Shown: positions 27,514-37,457, numbered from the stretch's first letter. The stretch is 64,000 nucleotides of DNA from Paeniglutamicibacter quisquiliarum (GCF_019084045.1 NZ_JAHRED010000012.1:1-64000), one strand, 5' to 3'. Numbers and translations are program-made. Notes: generated by a model not told the origin, from the letters alone.

Positions 27514-28347
27514 CTAGCGCGCGCCTCCGCCGCTGGCCACGTAGGAGTCCTGGCAGGAGGCGCAGAAATACACGTCGCGTTCGGCGCTGCGCGTCGATTC
27601 GGCCAGCGACTCCTTTTGCAAGGTTCCCCCGCAGCGCAGGCATGGCTGGCCGGCGCGGCCATAGACCCAGTACGGGTTCATCCCGTCCGATCCCGTGGTC
27701 ACGCGCCGGGCGCGGTCCTTGTTGGCATGGAGCAGGCGGTGGGCAATGTCCACCAGGTGGCCCAGGTCCGCGACCTCGCCCACCGGGGTGCGCGGGTGCA
27801 CGCGGGTGACAAAGAGCAGCTCGGAGCGATACACATTGCCCAGCCCGCAAATCAGCCGCTGGTCAAGCAACGCCAGGCCGATGGGCCTGGCCGGGTCGCC
27901 CAGCAGGCGGCGCACCGCCTCGTCCCGATCCCAGGAATGCCCCAGCGGGTCCGGGCCCAGGTGGCCGATGACCTCCACCTCGTCGGTGGTCCGCAGCACG
28001 TGCAGGAACCCGAGTTCGAAGCCAACCGCCGTGAAGGCCTGGTTTCCCAGCACCGCGCGCGCCTTGAAGGCGGGGGAGCGCCAGCGCTCGCCGGTGGCGT
28101 AGACGTCCCAGTGGCCCTCCATGAGCAGGTGCGAGTGGATGCTCAGCGGCGGGGCGGAGACCTTAGCCGGCGGGCGGGTGCGGATCAGCAGGTGCTTGCC
28201 GCGCGAAACGACGGACTCGACCATCCAGTCCACCAGTGACAGCGTTGCATGCGCGGGCACCCTGAAGTCGCTGAGGCTCAACGTCCTGCCCCCCAGCGCG
28301 GCCTCCAATCGACGGGCCGTGCGAAAAACTGTGTCCCCTTCGGGCAT
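27514..28347 (-). CDS. nei2: Endonuclease VIII-like DNA glycosylase (Nei2 type)
   Basis: 277-residue bifunctional base-excision-repair glycosylase/AP lyase for oxidised pyrimidines. The mature enzyme begins PEGDTVFRTARRL, with Pro2 as Schiff-base nucleophile and Glu3; the ATG at 28347 is therefore fixed, supported by AGGTGG upstream. The helix-two-turn-helix region contains GLGNVYRSELLF, and the C-terminal zinc finger has two Cys pairs (CLRC and CASC, ~245 and ~267). Located directly downstream of lhr on the same strand. The same nei2-lhr adjacency occurs in mycobacteria. Confidence 0.93.
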   Translation of the reverse strand: MPEGDTVFRTARRLEAALGGRTLSLSDFRVPAHATLSLVDWMVESVVSRGKHLLIRTRPPAKVSAPPLSIHSHLLMEGHWDVYATGERWRSPAFKARAVLGNQAFTAVGFELGFLHVLRTTDEVEVIGHLGPDPLGHSWDRDEAVRRLLGDPARPIGLALLDQRLICGLGNVYRSELLFVTRVHPRTPVGEVADLGHLVDIAHRLLHANKDRARRVTTGSDGMNPYWVYGRAGQPCLRCGGTLQKESLAESTRSAERDVYFCASCQDSYVASGGGAR

Positions 28348-28458
28348 CGCCAAAACCACCTATCTAGCTAGAGGGGTGCACCTGCCCAAGTATTCAGGTG
28401 ACCCTGGTCACCTAGCCTAGCCGGTGTGGGTTCCGGTGTGGGGAAAATTTCCTGTTGC

Positions 28459-31400
28459 CTAGTTTCGGAAGCGCAGTCCACTAGGCGTGGAATAGAAACC
28501 AGCGCGCCGCAGGGCCGCGCCCACGGGCGTCTCGGTGATGGGTTTTCCGTTGATTTTCTCGATACCCAGCTTGGCGATCGCGGCGCGGCGCAGTACCGCC
28601 ACCAACTCGGTGGCGACGGCGTCGAGCACCGCGGGATCGGCTTCGGGCGACTGGGGGTCGTCGGACAGGTCGCCGAAGCCCAGCACCGTCTTGCCGCCGC
28701 GTTCCACGTACAGGGCAAGCCGGCCGTCCAGCAGCACGACCAGTGCACCGGCCTTGCGCCCGGGGCGGTGCCCGCCGGCGGCCTCGGGCCAGCCCAGCGC
28801 AGCACCGTAGGGGTTGGCCGGGTCGGTCGCGGCCAGGGCGAGTGCGACGGGCAATGCCCCGTGCCCGGGCTCGCGCACCAGGGCGCGCAGGCGGTCGATG
28901 GTTGCGGAGGTGGAGAACTGGGCGGCGCCGAGCCGCTCCACGAAGTAGCCGCGGCGGGTGTGCCCGGCCTCCTCGAGCCGGCCGAGCACCCGGTAGAGCT
29001 GGCCGAAGCCGCCGGGAACCGATTCGGCGGCGACCGAGCCGCGGGTTACCACCCCGTAGCGTTCGAGCAGGAACTCGGCCGCCGCGTGGGCGCGGATGGT
29101 CGGGTCCGCTTCGGGTGCGGGCAGCGCCGCCCAGCGGCCGGAGGCCGAATCCGGGAGCTGGCGGCGGCCGGACAGCTCGATGCCGGAATCCGGGCGGGAG
29201 GCACGCAGCATCGCCATGCGGCCCAGCCGGGCGGTCCGCGCCCGCGGGGCCTGGGCCGGCACCCGGTGCGCGACCTTGCCCCCGGAGAGCAGCTGGCGGA
29301 TCGGGGCCAGGGTGTCGGGGGAGACCGCCGAGGCCCAGAACAGTTCCCACAGGGCCTCGAGCACCTCGGCGGCCGGCGGCTCGGTGCCCGGTCCCGCCAC
29401 CGGGCCCTCGCCCGGACCGGGGGCGGTGGCCAACACGCGGGCCAGCTGCGGGACGAAGTAGGCGCCGGAGGAACCCAGCACCGACAGCAGCCGGGCGGCC
29501 AGCGGACCCAGCCGCGCGGTGTCGGGCAGCGGCAGGCTGAGCGGCGCGTTTTCGGCCGTGTGCAGGGCGATCCAGCCGTCGGTCCCGGCCAGCGCCCCGG
29601 CACCGGAAACCAGCACCTCCCCGGCGCTCATGAGCTCGTCGAGCATCCATGGCTGGTAGTCCCGCACGCGGGCGGGCAGCACGTGGGATTCCAGGGCGGA
29701 GGCCGGAACCGGCACCCCGGCCAGCTGCTCGATGACCGCCAGCACCCCGTCGATGCCGCGCAGTCCCGCGCCGATGCCCTGCCAGCCCGGCAGGAACCTG
29801 GCGAAGGTTTCCTGGTCCACGGGCTCGACCTCCGCGCGCAGGGCGGCCAGCGAGCGGGTGCGGATCATCCGCAGCACCCCGGCATCGCAATACTCGGTGG
29901 CGCTGCCGCCGGCCGCCGGGGCGTCAAGGAGCATTTCGGCGGGCCGGAACGCCCCGACCATGACGCGGGAATCCGCAACCAGCCGCTCCAGCACGGAAGC
30001 GACCACCGCGACGCCCAGGCCCAGGGCTGCCGCGACGTCCCCGGCCGTGAAGGGCCCGTGGGTGCGGGCGTAGCGTGAGACCAGGTCGCCCACCGGGTCT
30101 GCCACCGGTTCGATGAACGCCAGCGGCACGCCATGGGGCAGCGGGACCCCGAGTCCGTCGCGCAGCCGCGGGGCATCCTCGATTGCGGCGAACAATTCCC
30201 TGCCGCCCAGGCGCACCGTTAGGGCGCGGTTGGCGCGCACCAGCTCCTCGAGGTACCCCGCAGCGGCCTGGACCGGATCGGTGCCCGCCGCGGTGTCCTC
30301 CGCGGGCCGCAGTCTGGCCGCCACCGCCGCGGCGTCCAGCGGGCCGAGCATCCGCAGCAAATCGGCGGTTCCCTCAAGCCCGGCCAGCTTGCGGTTCTCG
30401 GCAACACGCTGCAGCTCGTCCTGCGTGCGGGAGATGACCTTGGCGTCGAGCAGCTCGCGCAGCTCGGTGCGGCCCAGCAGCTCGCCCAGCAGCGCCGGGT
30501 CCAGCGACAGGGCCGCGGCGCGGCGCTCGGCCAGCGGCGAATCGCCCTCGTAGAGGAATTGGGCCACGTAGCCAAAGAGCAGCGACTGGGCGAAGGGGGA
30601 GGGGGTGCGGGTCTGCACCTCGCGCACCGCGATGCCGCGCGAACCCACCGCGGCAAGCAGGTTCTTAAGTGCTGGCAGGTCGTAGACGTCATTGAGGCAT
30701 TCGCGCACCGTTTCCAGGATGATCGGGAAATCCGGGTACTTCCGCGCCACGTCCAGCAGCTGGGCGCTGCGCTGGCGCTGCTGCCACAGCGGGGTGCGCT
30801 TGCCGGGGCTGGTGCGCGGCAACAGCAAGGCGCGGGAGGCGCATTCGCGGAAGCGGGAGGCGAAGAGCGCCGAGTTGCCCACCTGGGCGGTGACCACGTC
30901 CTCGATTTCGTCGGACTCAAAGAAGAAGAGTTCGGCCCCCGGCGGTTCGTCGTCCATCGCCGGGACGCGCAGCACGATCCCGTCGTCAGCGGCCATGGCG
31001 GAGCCGTCCAGCCCGTAGCGTTCGTGCAGCCGCGCCCCGACGGCCAGCGCCCAGGGAGAATGCACGGGCAGCCCGAAGGGCGAATGCAGGATGACCCGCC
31101 AGTCACCGAGCTCGTCCACGAACCGCTCGACCACCAGCGTCTTGTCGCTGGGGACCACCGTGGTGGCTTCCGCCTGTGCTCCCAGGTAGTTCAAGAGATT
31201 CCCGGCGGCAAAGGCATCGAGCCCGATGCTTGCCAGTTTCTCCCGCGAGGCTTCGGCGGGCAGGTTGACCAGCTCGGAAGTGAACTTGCCCAGCGCCTCG
31301 CCGAGTTCCACCGGCCGGCCCTGGGTGTCGCCCTTCCAGAACGGCAGCTTTCCCGGCTGCCCGAAGGCGGGGGAGACCAGCACCCGGTCGTGGGTGATGT

Positions 31401-33354
31401 CCTCGATCTTCCAGCTGGTGGCCCCCAGCGCAAAGACGTCCCCGACCCGGGACTCGTAGACCATCTCCTCGTCGAGCTCGCCGACCCGGCGCCCGCCCTT
31501 GGCCCCCGAGTTGTCCTCGAAGCCGACCAGGTACACGCCGAAGAGCCCGCGGTCAGGGATGGTTCCGCCGCTGACCACGGCCAGGCGCTGGGCGCCGGGC
31601 CGTCCGGTGAGCACCCCGGCATCCCGGTCCCAGACAATGCGCGGGCGCAACTGCGCGAACTCGTCCGAGGGGTACTTGCCCGCGAGCATTTCAAGGGTCG
31701 CGGTGAACGCGGCGCGCGGCAGCGCGGCGTAGGGTGCGGAGCGGCGGACAGTCTCGAACCACGCCTCGACCCCCAGGTCCTCCAACGCGCAGGCGGCCAG
31801 GGTCTGCTGCGCGAGCACGTCCAGCGGGTTCGCCGGGATGTGAAGCTTCTCGATCCTGCCCTCGCGCATCCGCGAGACCGTCAGCGCGGTGGCCAGCAGG
31901 TCGGCCCGGTGCTTGGGGAAGAAGGTGCCGGTGGAGGTCTCCCCGACCTGGTGCCCGGCGCGTCCCACACGCTGCAGGCCGGAGGCCACCGAGGGCGGGG
32001 ACTCGACCTGGATCACCAGGTCCACTAGGCCCATGTCGATGCCCAGCTCCAGCGAACTGGTCGCGACCACGGCACGCAGCACCCCGGTCTTCAGGTCGTC
32101 CTCGATGTTGGCCCGGGTCTCCTTGGACACCGAGCCGTGGTGCGCGCGGGCCAGTGGCGCCACCGCCCCCGCCTCGCCCGCCGGGACGCTGGTGGCGGTG
32201 GTTCCGGCCTGGGCCATGATGGCCGCGGGCATGGAAGTGCCCGGCTGCACCCGCACCGCGGGCGTCCCGGCCGTCATCTCGGCGCCGGCGGAGCCGATGC
32301 CGGTGGGGGCGAACGCCGCCTCGGGGCAGCTTCCCGCGGTGCGGGTTTCGTGGATCTCGTTCAGCCGCCCGGTGAGCCGCTCGGCGAGCCGGCGCGAATT
32401 GGCAAAGACGATGGTGGAGCGGTTCGCCTCGATCAGATCGACGATCTGTTCCTCGACGTGCGGCCAGATGCTGGCCTGCGGGGCGAGCCCGGAGCCGGGC
32501 CCCAGGTCGTGGGCCGCCGCGGCGGCGGGCAGGTCGGTCATGTCCTCGACCGGCACCCTCACGCTCAGTTCCCAGGTCTTGGTGATCGGCGGGGCGATGA
32601 TGCTCACCGGGGCGGTGCCGCCCAGGAAGCGGGCCACCTCGTCGCGCGGCTCGACCGTGGCCGAGAGCCCGATGCGCTGGGCCGGGGAGGGAAGCAGGGC
32701 ATCGAGGCGCTCCAGGGAAAGCGCCAGGTGGGCGCCGCGCTTGGTCCCCGCCACCGCGTGCACCTCGTCGATGATCACGGTGTGCACGCCGGCCAGGGAC
32801 TCGCGGGCCCTGGAGGTGAGCATCAGGTAGAGCGACTCGGGGGTGGTGATCAGGATGTCCGGCGGGTGGGTCACCAGCTTGCGGCGCTCGCCCGCCGGGG
32901 TGTCCCCGGAGCGGACCCCGACCGACACCTGCGGAACCGCGAGCCCCAGGTGCGCCGCGGTGGCCTTGATGCCCACCAGCGGGGCGCGCAGGTTGCGCTC
33001 GACGTCCACGCCCAGTGCCTTCAGCGGTGAAATGTAGAGCACCTTGGTGCCGCCGGATGCGGCTGCGGATTTCTTGGCGCTGGTCCCGGGGCTCGCCCCG
33101 GTTTCCAGGCCGGGGAGTGCGGGGGACAGGATCTCGGTGGCGGTGCGGGCAAAGGAATCCAGGGCCCACAGGAACGCTGACAGCGTCTTTCCCGATCCGG
33201 TGGGTGCAACGACCAAGGCGTGTTGCCCGGTGGAAATGGCATCCCACGCCCCGATCTGGGCGGGCGTCGGCGCAGCAAATGCCCCCTCGAACCAGGCCCG
33301 CGTCGCGGGGGTGAACCGCTCAAGGACGTGCGCCGCCTCAACATTCTTAGCCAT
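28459..33354 (-). CDS. lhr: Large Lhr-family ATP-dependent DNA helicase
   Basis: 1631 residues, full-length Lhr (core plus Lhr-CTD). Residues ~1-860 form the core: Q-like motif and Walker A (VAPTGSGKTLSAFLWALDS, ~40), Walker B IIDEVHAVAGTKRGAHLAL (~190), motif III LSATVEP, and motif VI QRVGRAGHQ (~450), followed by a winged helix and the Lhr core domain. The remaining ~770 residues are the Lhr C-terminal oligomerisation module. Unusual are Ala/Gly-rich insertions at about 115-130 and 335-410. It translocates 3'-5' on ssDNA and acts in DNA repair. It is followed by nei2, which is a plausible functional partner. Confidence 0.95.
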   Translation of the reverse strand: MAKNVEAAHVLERFTPATRAWFEGAFAAPTPAQIGAWDAISTGQHALVVAPTGSGKTLSAFLWALDSFARTATEILSPALPGLETGASPGTSAKKSAAASGGTKVLYISPLKALGVDVERNLRAPLVGIKATAAHLGLAVPQVSVGVRSGDTPAGERRKLVTHPPDILITTPESLYLMLTSRARESLAGVHTVIIDEVHAVAGTKRGAHLALSLERLDALLPSPAQRIGLSATVEPRDEVARFLGGTAPVSIIAPPITKTWELSVRVPVEDMTDLPAAAAAHDLGPGSGLAPQASIWPHVEEQIVDLIEANRSTIVFANSRRLAERLTGRLNEIHETRTAGSCPEAAFAPTGIGSAGAEMTAGTPAVRVQPGTSMPAAIMAQAGTTATSVPAGEAGAVAPLARAHHGSVSKETRANIEDDLKTGVLRAVVATSSLELGIDMGLVDLVIQVESPPSVASGLQRVGRAGHQVGETSTGTFFPKHRADLLATALTVSRMREGRIEKLHIPANPLDVLAQQTLAACALEDLGVEAWFETVRRSAPYAALPRAAFTATLEMLAGKYPSDEFAQLRPRIVWDRDAGVLTGRPGAQRLAVVSGGTIPDRGLFGVYLVGFEDNSGAKGGRRVGELDEEMVYESRVGDVFALGATSWKIEDITHDRVLVSPAFGQPGKLPFWKGDTQGRPVELGEALGKFTSELVNLPAEASREKLASIGLDAFAAGNLLNYLGAQAEATTVVPSDKTLVVERFVDELGDWRVILHSPFGLPVHSPWALAVGARLHERYGLDGSAMAADDGIVLRVPAMDDEPPGAELFFFESDEIEDVVTAQVGNSALFASRFRECASRALLLPRTSPGKRTPLWQQRQRSAQLLDVARKYPDFPIILETVRECLNDVYDLPALKNLLAAVGSRGIAVREVQTRTPSPFAQSLLFGYVAQFLYEGDSPLAERRAAALSLDPALLGELLGRTELRELLDAKVISRTQDELQRVAENRKLAGLEGTADLLRMLGPLDAAAVAARLRPAEDTAAGTDPVQAAAGYLEELVRANRALTVRLGGRELFAAIEDAPRLRDGLGVPLPHGVPLAFIEPVADPVGDLVSRYARTHGPFTAGDVAAALGLGVAVVASVLERLVADSRVMVGAFRPAEMLLDAPAAGGSATEYCDAGVLRMIRTRSLAALRAEVEPVDQETFARFLPGWQGIGAGLRGIDGVLAVIEQLAGVPVPASALESHVLPARVRDYQPWMLDELMSAGEVLVSGAGALAGTDGWIALHTAENAPLSLPLPDTARLGPLAARLLSVLGSSGAYFVPQLARVLATAPGPGEGPVAGPGTEPPAAEVLEALWELFWASAVSPDTLAPIRQLLSGGKVAHRVPAQAPRARTARLGRMAMLRASRPDSGIELSGRRQLPDSASGRWAALPAPEADPTIRAHAAAEFLLERYGVVTRGSVAAESVPGGFGQLYRVLGRLEEAGHTRRGYFVERLGAAQFSTSATIDRLRALVREPGHGALPVALALAATDPANPYGAALGWPEAAGGHRPGRKAGALVVLLDGRLALYVERGGKTVLGFGDLSDDPQSPEADPAVLDAVATELVAVLRRAAIAKLGIEKINGKPITETPVGAALRRAGFYSTPSGLRFRN

Positions 33355-33415
33355 CGAACCCAGCCTAAACGCTCGGAGCGTCAATTAGGGGCCGGTGCAC
33401 CGTTGCTGCCCCGGG

Positions 33416-33874
33416 CTAAACGTGGTGGTACTTCCCGCCTCCGGAAATTTCCTGGGCGCGGTAGAGCTGCTCGGTGAGGATCAGTCGCACCAGCTGGTGC
33501 GGGAACACCAGCTTGGACAGGCTCCAGGTGAAATCCGCGCGGGAGTGCACCGACGCGTCGACGCCGTAGGCGCCGCCGATCACCACGGTGATGTTCCGCG
33601 AGGTGTCGAAGGGGCGCTGCAGGGTCTTGGCCAGCGCGGGGGAGTCGATGTTCTTGCCGCGCTCGTCAAGCAGCACGAGGAAGTCCCGGGCGTCGACCTT
33701 GGCCAGGATCCGCTCGGATTCCTCGGTGCGGGCCGCATCCCCCTCGCGTGCCGAGTGGGGGAGCAGCTGCCATTTGATGTCGAAGGGCTTCTTCATGCGT
33801 TTTTCGTAGCGTTCGATGCCCTCGGTCACCCAGGACTCGTGTTTCTTGCCGATGGCCAGCACGCGGATTGTCAT
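33416..33874 (-). CDS. rlmH: 23S rRNA (pseudouridine1915-N3)-methyltransferase RlmH
   Basis: 152 residues, a SPOUT methyltransferase. The SAM-binding trefoil region reads ITVVIGGAYGVDASVHSRAD, preceded by LVLLDERGKNIDSPALA; the family C-terminus HQLVRLILTEQLYRAQEI is followed by the aromatic GKYHH end. It methylates Psi1915 in helix 69 of 23S rRNA on assembled 70S ribosomes. Start at MTIRVLAIGKK, the family N-terminus, with GGAGG close upstream. Placed 60 bases upstream of lhr on the same strand. Confidence 0.95.
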   Translation of the reverse strand: MTIRVLAIGKKHESWVTEGIERYEKRMKKPFDIKWQLLPHSAREGDAARTEESERILAKVDARDFLVLLDERGKNIDSPALAKTLQRPFDTSRNITVVIGGAYGVDASVHSRADFTWSLSKLVFPHQLVRLILTEQLYRAQEISGGGKYHHV

Positions 33875-33964
33875 GCCTCCATCTTCCCGCATGGACTCGG
33901 CCGCTCCGGCACCGGAAGCCTCCGCCGCTGCCCGGGCCGCGGCCCGAAGGCTAGGCTGGCTTAC

Positions 33965-34669
33965 ATGAATCCAGCACGCCGTCCCGGGAAGAACCGCCGA
34001 CATGTCGGGTCGATCCTGGCTTTTTCCCTTGCCATCCTGCTGGGACTTTTTGCCGTGGCACGCCGTGTCTGGGTGTCGGCGCGCGCCGGGGACCTGCCCA
34101 ACACCTGGGACATCCCGGTCCTTGAATGGATGGTCTCGAACCGCACTCCGGCAGCGACAAACGCCGCCTGGTTCTTCACCGTCATGGGGGACACCCCGGC
34201 GATGACCATCCTGGCATTTTGCGCCGCAGTGTTCTTCTGCCTGCACACCCGCAGCATCCGGCCCGGGGCGCTCATCGTCGTGACGGCAGCAGGTTCCGTG
34301 GCCTTGACCATCGTCCTGAAGACGACGCTGGGCAGGGCGCGTCCGTCGTTGGATAGCGTGCTTGCGCCGATCCCCGCGTCCTTTGCCTTCCCCAGCGGCC
34401 ATACACTCAATTCCATCGCGATCCTGGGTGTCATCGGATACCTCTCGATCCTTGTCCTGCGACGTCTCTGGGCCCGAATCCTGGTGTTGGGCGCCCTGGG
34501 CGGCTTTGTGCTGGGAGTGGGGTGGAGCCGGATCTACCTGGGACATCACTGGCTGACGGACGTGCTGGGAGGACTGCTCATTGGCGCCGGCTGGGCTGCG
34601 GTGGTCATCCTGCTGCACCACTTCGTGCTGCTGCGGAACCAGCGCACGGTGCGGTGGCTGCAACTCTGA
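33965..34669 (+). CDS. PAP2-family membrane phosphatase
   Basis: 234 residues, six TM helices. The three-part phosphatase signature is complete: KTTLGRARPS (K-x6-R-P), FPSGHTLN (P-S-G-H) and SRIYLGHHWLTDVLGG (S-R-x5-H-x3-D). The active site faces outward, and these enzymes remove phosphate from lipids such as undecaprenyl pyrophosphate or phosphatidic acid. Long first periplasmic loop (~50-75). Head-to-head with rlmH across 90 bases. Confidence 0.92.
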   Translation: MNPARRPGKNRRHVGSILAFSLAILLGLFAVARRVWVSARAGDLPNTWDIPVLEWMVSNRTPAATNAAWFFTVMGDTPAMTILAFCAAVFFCLHTRSIRPGALIVVTAAGSVALTIVLKTTLGRARPSLDSVLAPIPASFAFPSGHTLNSIAILGVIGYLSILVLRRLWARILVLGALGGFVLGVGWSRIYLGHHWLTDVLGGLLIGAGWAAVVILLHHFVLLRNQRTVRWLQL

Positions 34670-34739
34670 GCCCCTCGCGGGGTCATCATCCACGACCTTC
34701 CCTCGAACCATGGCCGTTTTCAGGCGTAGGCTGAATTGC

Positions 34740-35513
34740 ATGAGGGTGATCGTTCTCGGCGGCAGCGGAAACCTGGGCAAGCGGGTCGTTGGCCGGCTGC
34801 ATGAAGCCGGACACGACGTGGTGGTGGCGAGCCGGAGCTCGGGAGTCGACGCCTACACGGGCTTTGGCCTGGAGGTGGCGCTGCGCGGTGCCGACACCGT
34901 GGTGGACTGCCTGAACATGATGTCCGTCAACGCGAGCGCCTGCATCGACTTCCATGACACCACGGCCAGGAACATCATCCACACCGCGGAACAGGAACAC
35001 GTCAAGCACCTGGTGTGCGTCTCGATCATCAATGCCCGCAAACCGGAAATCAACAGGCGCATGGGCTACTACCGGGGCAAGGCCGCGCAGGAGGCCCGCT
35101 ACCAAAACTCGAAGATCCCCACGACGATTGTGCGGTCCACCCAGTGGTTCGAACTCGCCGAAACCTTGGTGGAGCAAATGAGGTTCGGGCCAGTGGCGGT
35201 GGTGCCCCACATGCATTGCCAGCCTGTGGCGGCCGATGCGGTGGCGCGATTGGTTGTCTCCACGGTCGAGTCGGGGAAGGATGCTCCGGCGGGAGTTGAC
35301 CTCGCCGGTCCCGAACCCCGCAACATGGCCCACTTGGCGCGCCTGGTCTCCAAGAACAACGCCGTCTCGCACAACGGCGGCCCCCACGCCCGCGTCATCG
35401 GGGTTCCGGTGCCGGGCATGAAGGCGTTGAACGGCGGGCTGCTCCCCTCCAATTCCGTCTTGACGGACACCACGACCTTCGAGCAGTGGCTGGCCAACGG
35501 CCGGAAGGCCTGA
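34740..35513 (+). CDS. NmrA-like NAD(P)-binding protein (atypical SDR)
   Basis: 257 residues. The N-terminal Rossmann motif is VIVLGGSGNLGKRVVGRL, followed by VVVASRSSG and the strand VALRGADTVVDCLN. No Tyr-x3-Lys catalytic pair in canonical place, though YYRGKAAQEA (~100) could align with it. These are redox sensors or epimerase-like proteins; substrate unknown. 70 bases downstream of the PAP2 gene in the same direction. Confidence 0.8.
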   Translation: MRVIVLGGSGNLGKRVVGRLHEAGHDVVVASRSSGVDAYTGFGLEVALRGADTVVDCLNMMSVNASACIDFHDTTARNIIHTAEQEHVKHLVCVSIINARKPEINRRMGYYRGKAAQEARYQNSKIPTTIVRSTQWFELAETLVEQMRFGPVAVVPHMHCQPVAADAVARLVVSTVESGKDAPAGVDLAGPEPRNMAHLARLVSKNNAVSHNGGPHARVIGVPVPGMKALNGGLLPSNSVLTDTTTFEQWLANGRKA

Positions 35514-35529
35514 GCAGCGCCCATCCCGG

Positions 35530-36429
35530 CTACGCCAGCCGCAGGGGCCGAATGCCGAGCTCGACGCTGATTTCCTGTCCCCACGAGGCGGTGAGGCGGT
35601 CCTGCTCCATGCCGTCGCCAAACACCACCAGTTGGTCCGACGCCACGGTGAGGCGCAGCGGCTCGCCCGCCTCCAGCGCACCTTCCGTCAGGGACGTGCC
35701 GGTGGCGGGGGAGGGCCACGCTTCGCGGACAAACCATGCCAGGGCCGGGTCCGTCGGGGCCGGCAGGGTTCGTCCCCCGCGCTCGAGGGCGATGGAGGCG
35801 CACCATCCGGTGGCGCCCGTCCCGGTGGAAACGATGAGGCCGGACGACGACTGCCGCTCGCTGAGGCCCTGCGGCGTCGTGAGCCGGTAGCGGGCCGACT
35901 GGTGGGAGGGATGTCCAATGAAGATCTCGTTGAGCCCCGACAATTCCTGTCCGTCGTCGAGCCGTGCTCTCACCATGGACAGTTCCCGGCAGGCCAGCGG
36001 TACCCGTTTTCCGCCGCCCGGGGCGGGGTTGCCCAGCAGCCGTACGGCGTCAGCTGCGGTGTGCCGGACCAAGACGCCCGGATTCATTCCCGGTTCCGGG
36101 TCGATCCCGATGACGGGCTGGCCGGTGAGGTACTTGGCCACGTTGGCCACGAGCCCGTCCTGGCCCACGACGGCGATGATGTCCTCGGGCGTGAACATGA
36201 ACCTGTTTAGGTCCTCCCGTTCCACCTCGGCGCGGCGCCAGTCGGGCGGGACCGCGGCGCGGACCGTTGCCAGGGCCGCTCCGAGCAGCTCGTGGCGCTC
36301 CTGGACCGCGGCCATGGTGCGGCCCCGGGACCTGAGAAAGAATTCGGCCTGGCCGAGGGTGGCGTGCCGGTCCAGCAATTCGGCCAGCTCGGTTCGCCGG
36401 TGGACGATGACGAGGCGGGATTTTTCCAC
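35530..36429 (-). CDS. NAD kinase-like protein (ATP-NAD/diacylglycerol kinase fold)
   Basis: 299 residues. The nucleotide loop in NAD kinases reads GGDGT; here IAVVGQDGLVANVAKYL (~90) keeps the G-x-D-G core with Gln in place of Gly and Leu in place of Thr. GIDPEP replaces the usual N-x-G-x-L-G-F-L-T strand region, and SSGLIVSTGTGATGWCAS (~200) matches the conserved TGSTAY segment. It therefore has the fold and probably the ATP/NAD site, but the changed catalytic loop makes kinase activity uncertain. GTG start 9 bases after the SPFH stop. It forms an operon with the SPFH gene under the NrtR-type control region; a second, housekeeping NAD kinase probably exists elsewhere. Confidence 0.75.
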   Translation of the reverse strand: MEKSRLVIVHRRTELAELLDRHATLGQAEFFLRSRGRTMAAVQERHELLGAALATVRAAVPPDWRRAEVEREDLNRFMFTPEDIIAVVGQDGLVANVAKYLTGQPVIGIDPEPGMNPGVLVRHTAADAVRLLGNPAPGGGKRVPLACRELSMVRARLDDGQELSGLNEIFIGHPSHQSARYRLTTPQGLSERQSSSGLIVSTGTGATGWCASIALERGGRTLPAPTDPALAWFVREAWPSPATGTSLTEGALEAGEPLRLTVASDQLVVFGDGMEQDRLTASWGQEISVELGIRPLRLA

Positions 36430-36437
36430 GACCGGGC

Positions 36438-37457
36438 CTACTTCTCGCCGACGGCTGCGGCACCCGGTTCCCGGAACAAGCCGGCCAGTGCCCCGCTGAG
36501 GAGGTCCGGGGTGACGGTCAGGTTGCCGATGTTCGGCAGCGAGCCGGCGGCCTCGCGGCATGCCAAGGCCAGCAGGGTGGCCTGGTCCATGCCCCGGTAG
36601 ACCTCCATGGTTGCGGCTTCCCGTGCTGCTTCCGCCTCGCCCACCAGACGGATTCGGTTGGCCTCGGCGGTGGCGCCGATGCCCTGGCGTTCGGCTTCCG
36701 CGTTGGCTTGGACCAGGCCGGCGGCGGCCTGTTCCTCGGCCTCGCGCCTGGCGTTGGCCCCTTCCTGGGCAACGAGCCGCTCGCGCCGGGAGGCCAGTTC
36801 GATCTGGCTGGCCATCTCGTTCTCCGAGATCGTCCGTTCGCGTTCGACCGCGACTGCCCTGCGTTCGTACACGGCCCGGTCGGCCTCGGCCTGCAGTTGT
36901 TCGCGGACCGGCGTCTGGAGGGCCCGTTCGACCTCGGACTCCGGCCGGACGGCGAGGACCTGCACACCGAGGATCTCGATGCCGGTGGACAACAGACGGG
37001 TGTCGGTGCCGAGGGCCTCGGTGAGCAGCTGGCGCAGCTCGCTGACCCCGCGTTCCAGCGACTGGGCGAGTGTGGTGGTGGCGATGTGGTCGATCGCGTG
37101 GCTCTGGCAGAGCTGGCCGATGATGGTGGCCACCTGTTCCTTGCCGCCGGACGTTGCCGGGCCCGCCTGCTGGAGGGCGAAGTCGAGCCGGCTGGCCACG
37201 GACACCGGGTCCACGAAGCGGTAGGTGACGTTGGCCTGGATGCTGACGTCCTGGTGGTCGCGGGTGATGGCGTGGAAGAGCGTTGGCAGTTCCTGGTCGT
37301 CGACGGGAACCTCGCTCAGCACGGATGCCGCAGGCCGGAACCAAAATGCCTGGCCCACTCCCCGGTGCCTGACGGCACCCTTTTGCAGGTGGACAACGTA
37401 GCCGGTGGGGCTGCCCAGGAAGTGGCTGATCCAGGGGTAGTGCTTGATGGTGGCCAT
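36438..37457 (-). CDS. SPFH/slipin-type membrane scaffold protein
   Basis: 339 residues. The SPFH (band 7) domain spans ~10-190, with VTYRFVDPVSVASRLDFALQ and LSTGIEILGVQVLAVRPESE. Residues ~190-310 form a long charged coiled coil (RAVAVERERTISENEMASQI then ERLVAQEGANARREAEEQAA). N-terminus lacks a clear TM helix, so association with the membrane is probably peripheral. RBS GAGGAG 9 bases from the ATG. First gene of an operon with the NAD-kinase-like gene; its promoter (TTGACA-N18-TATGCT, 37539 to 37510, minus strand) overlaps both inverted repeats. Scaffold proteins of this kind assemble membrane microdomains. Confidence 0.85.
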   Translation of the reverse strand: MATIKHYPWISHFLGSPTGYVVHLQKGAVRHRGVGQAFWFRPAASVLSEVPVDDQELPTLFHAITRDHQDVSIQANVTYRFVDPVSVASRLDFALQQAGPATSGGKEQVATIIGQLCQSHAIDHIATTTLAQSLERGVSELRQLLTEALGTDTRLLSTGIEILGVQVLAVRPESEVERALQTPVREQLQAEADRAVYERRAVAVERERTISENEMASQIELASRRERLVAQEGANARREAEEQAAAGLVQANAEAERQGIGATAEANRIRLVGEAEAAREAATMEVYRGMDQATLLALACREAAGSLPNIGNLTVTPDLLSGALAGLFREPGAAAVGEK

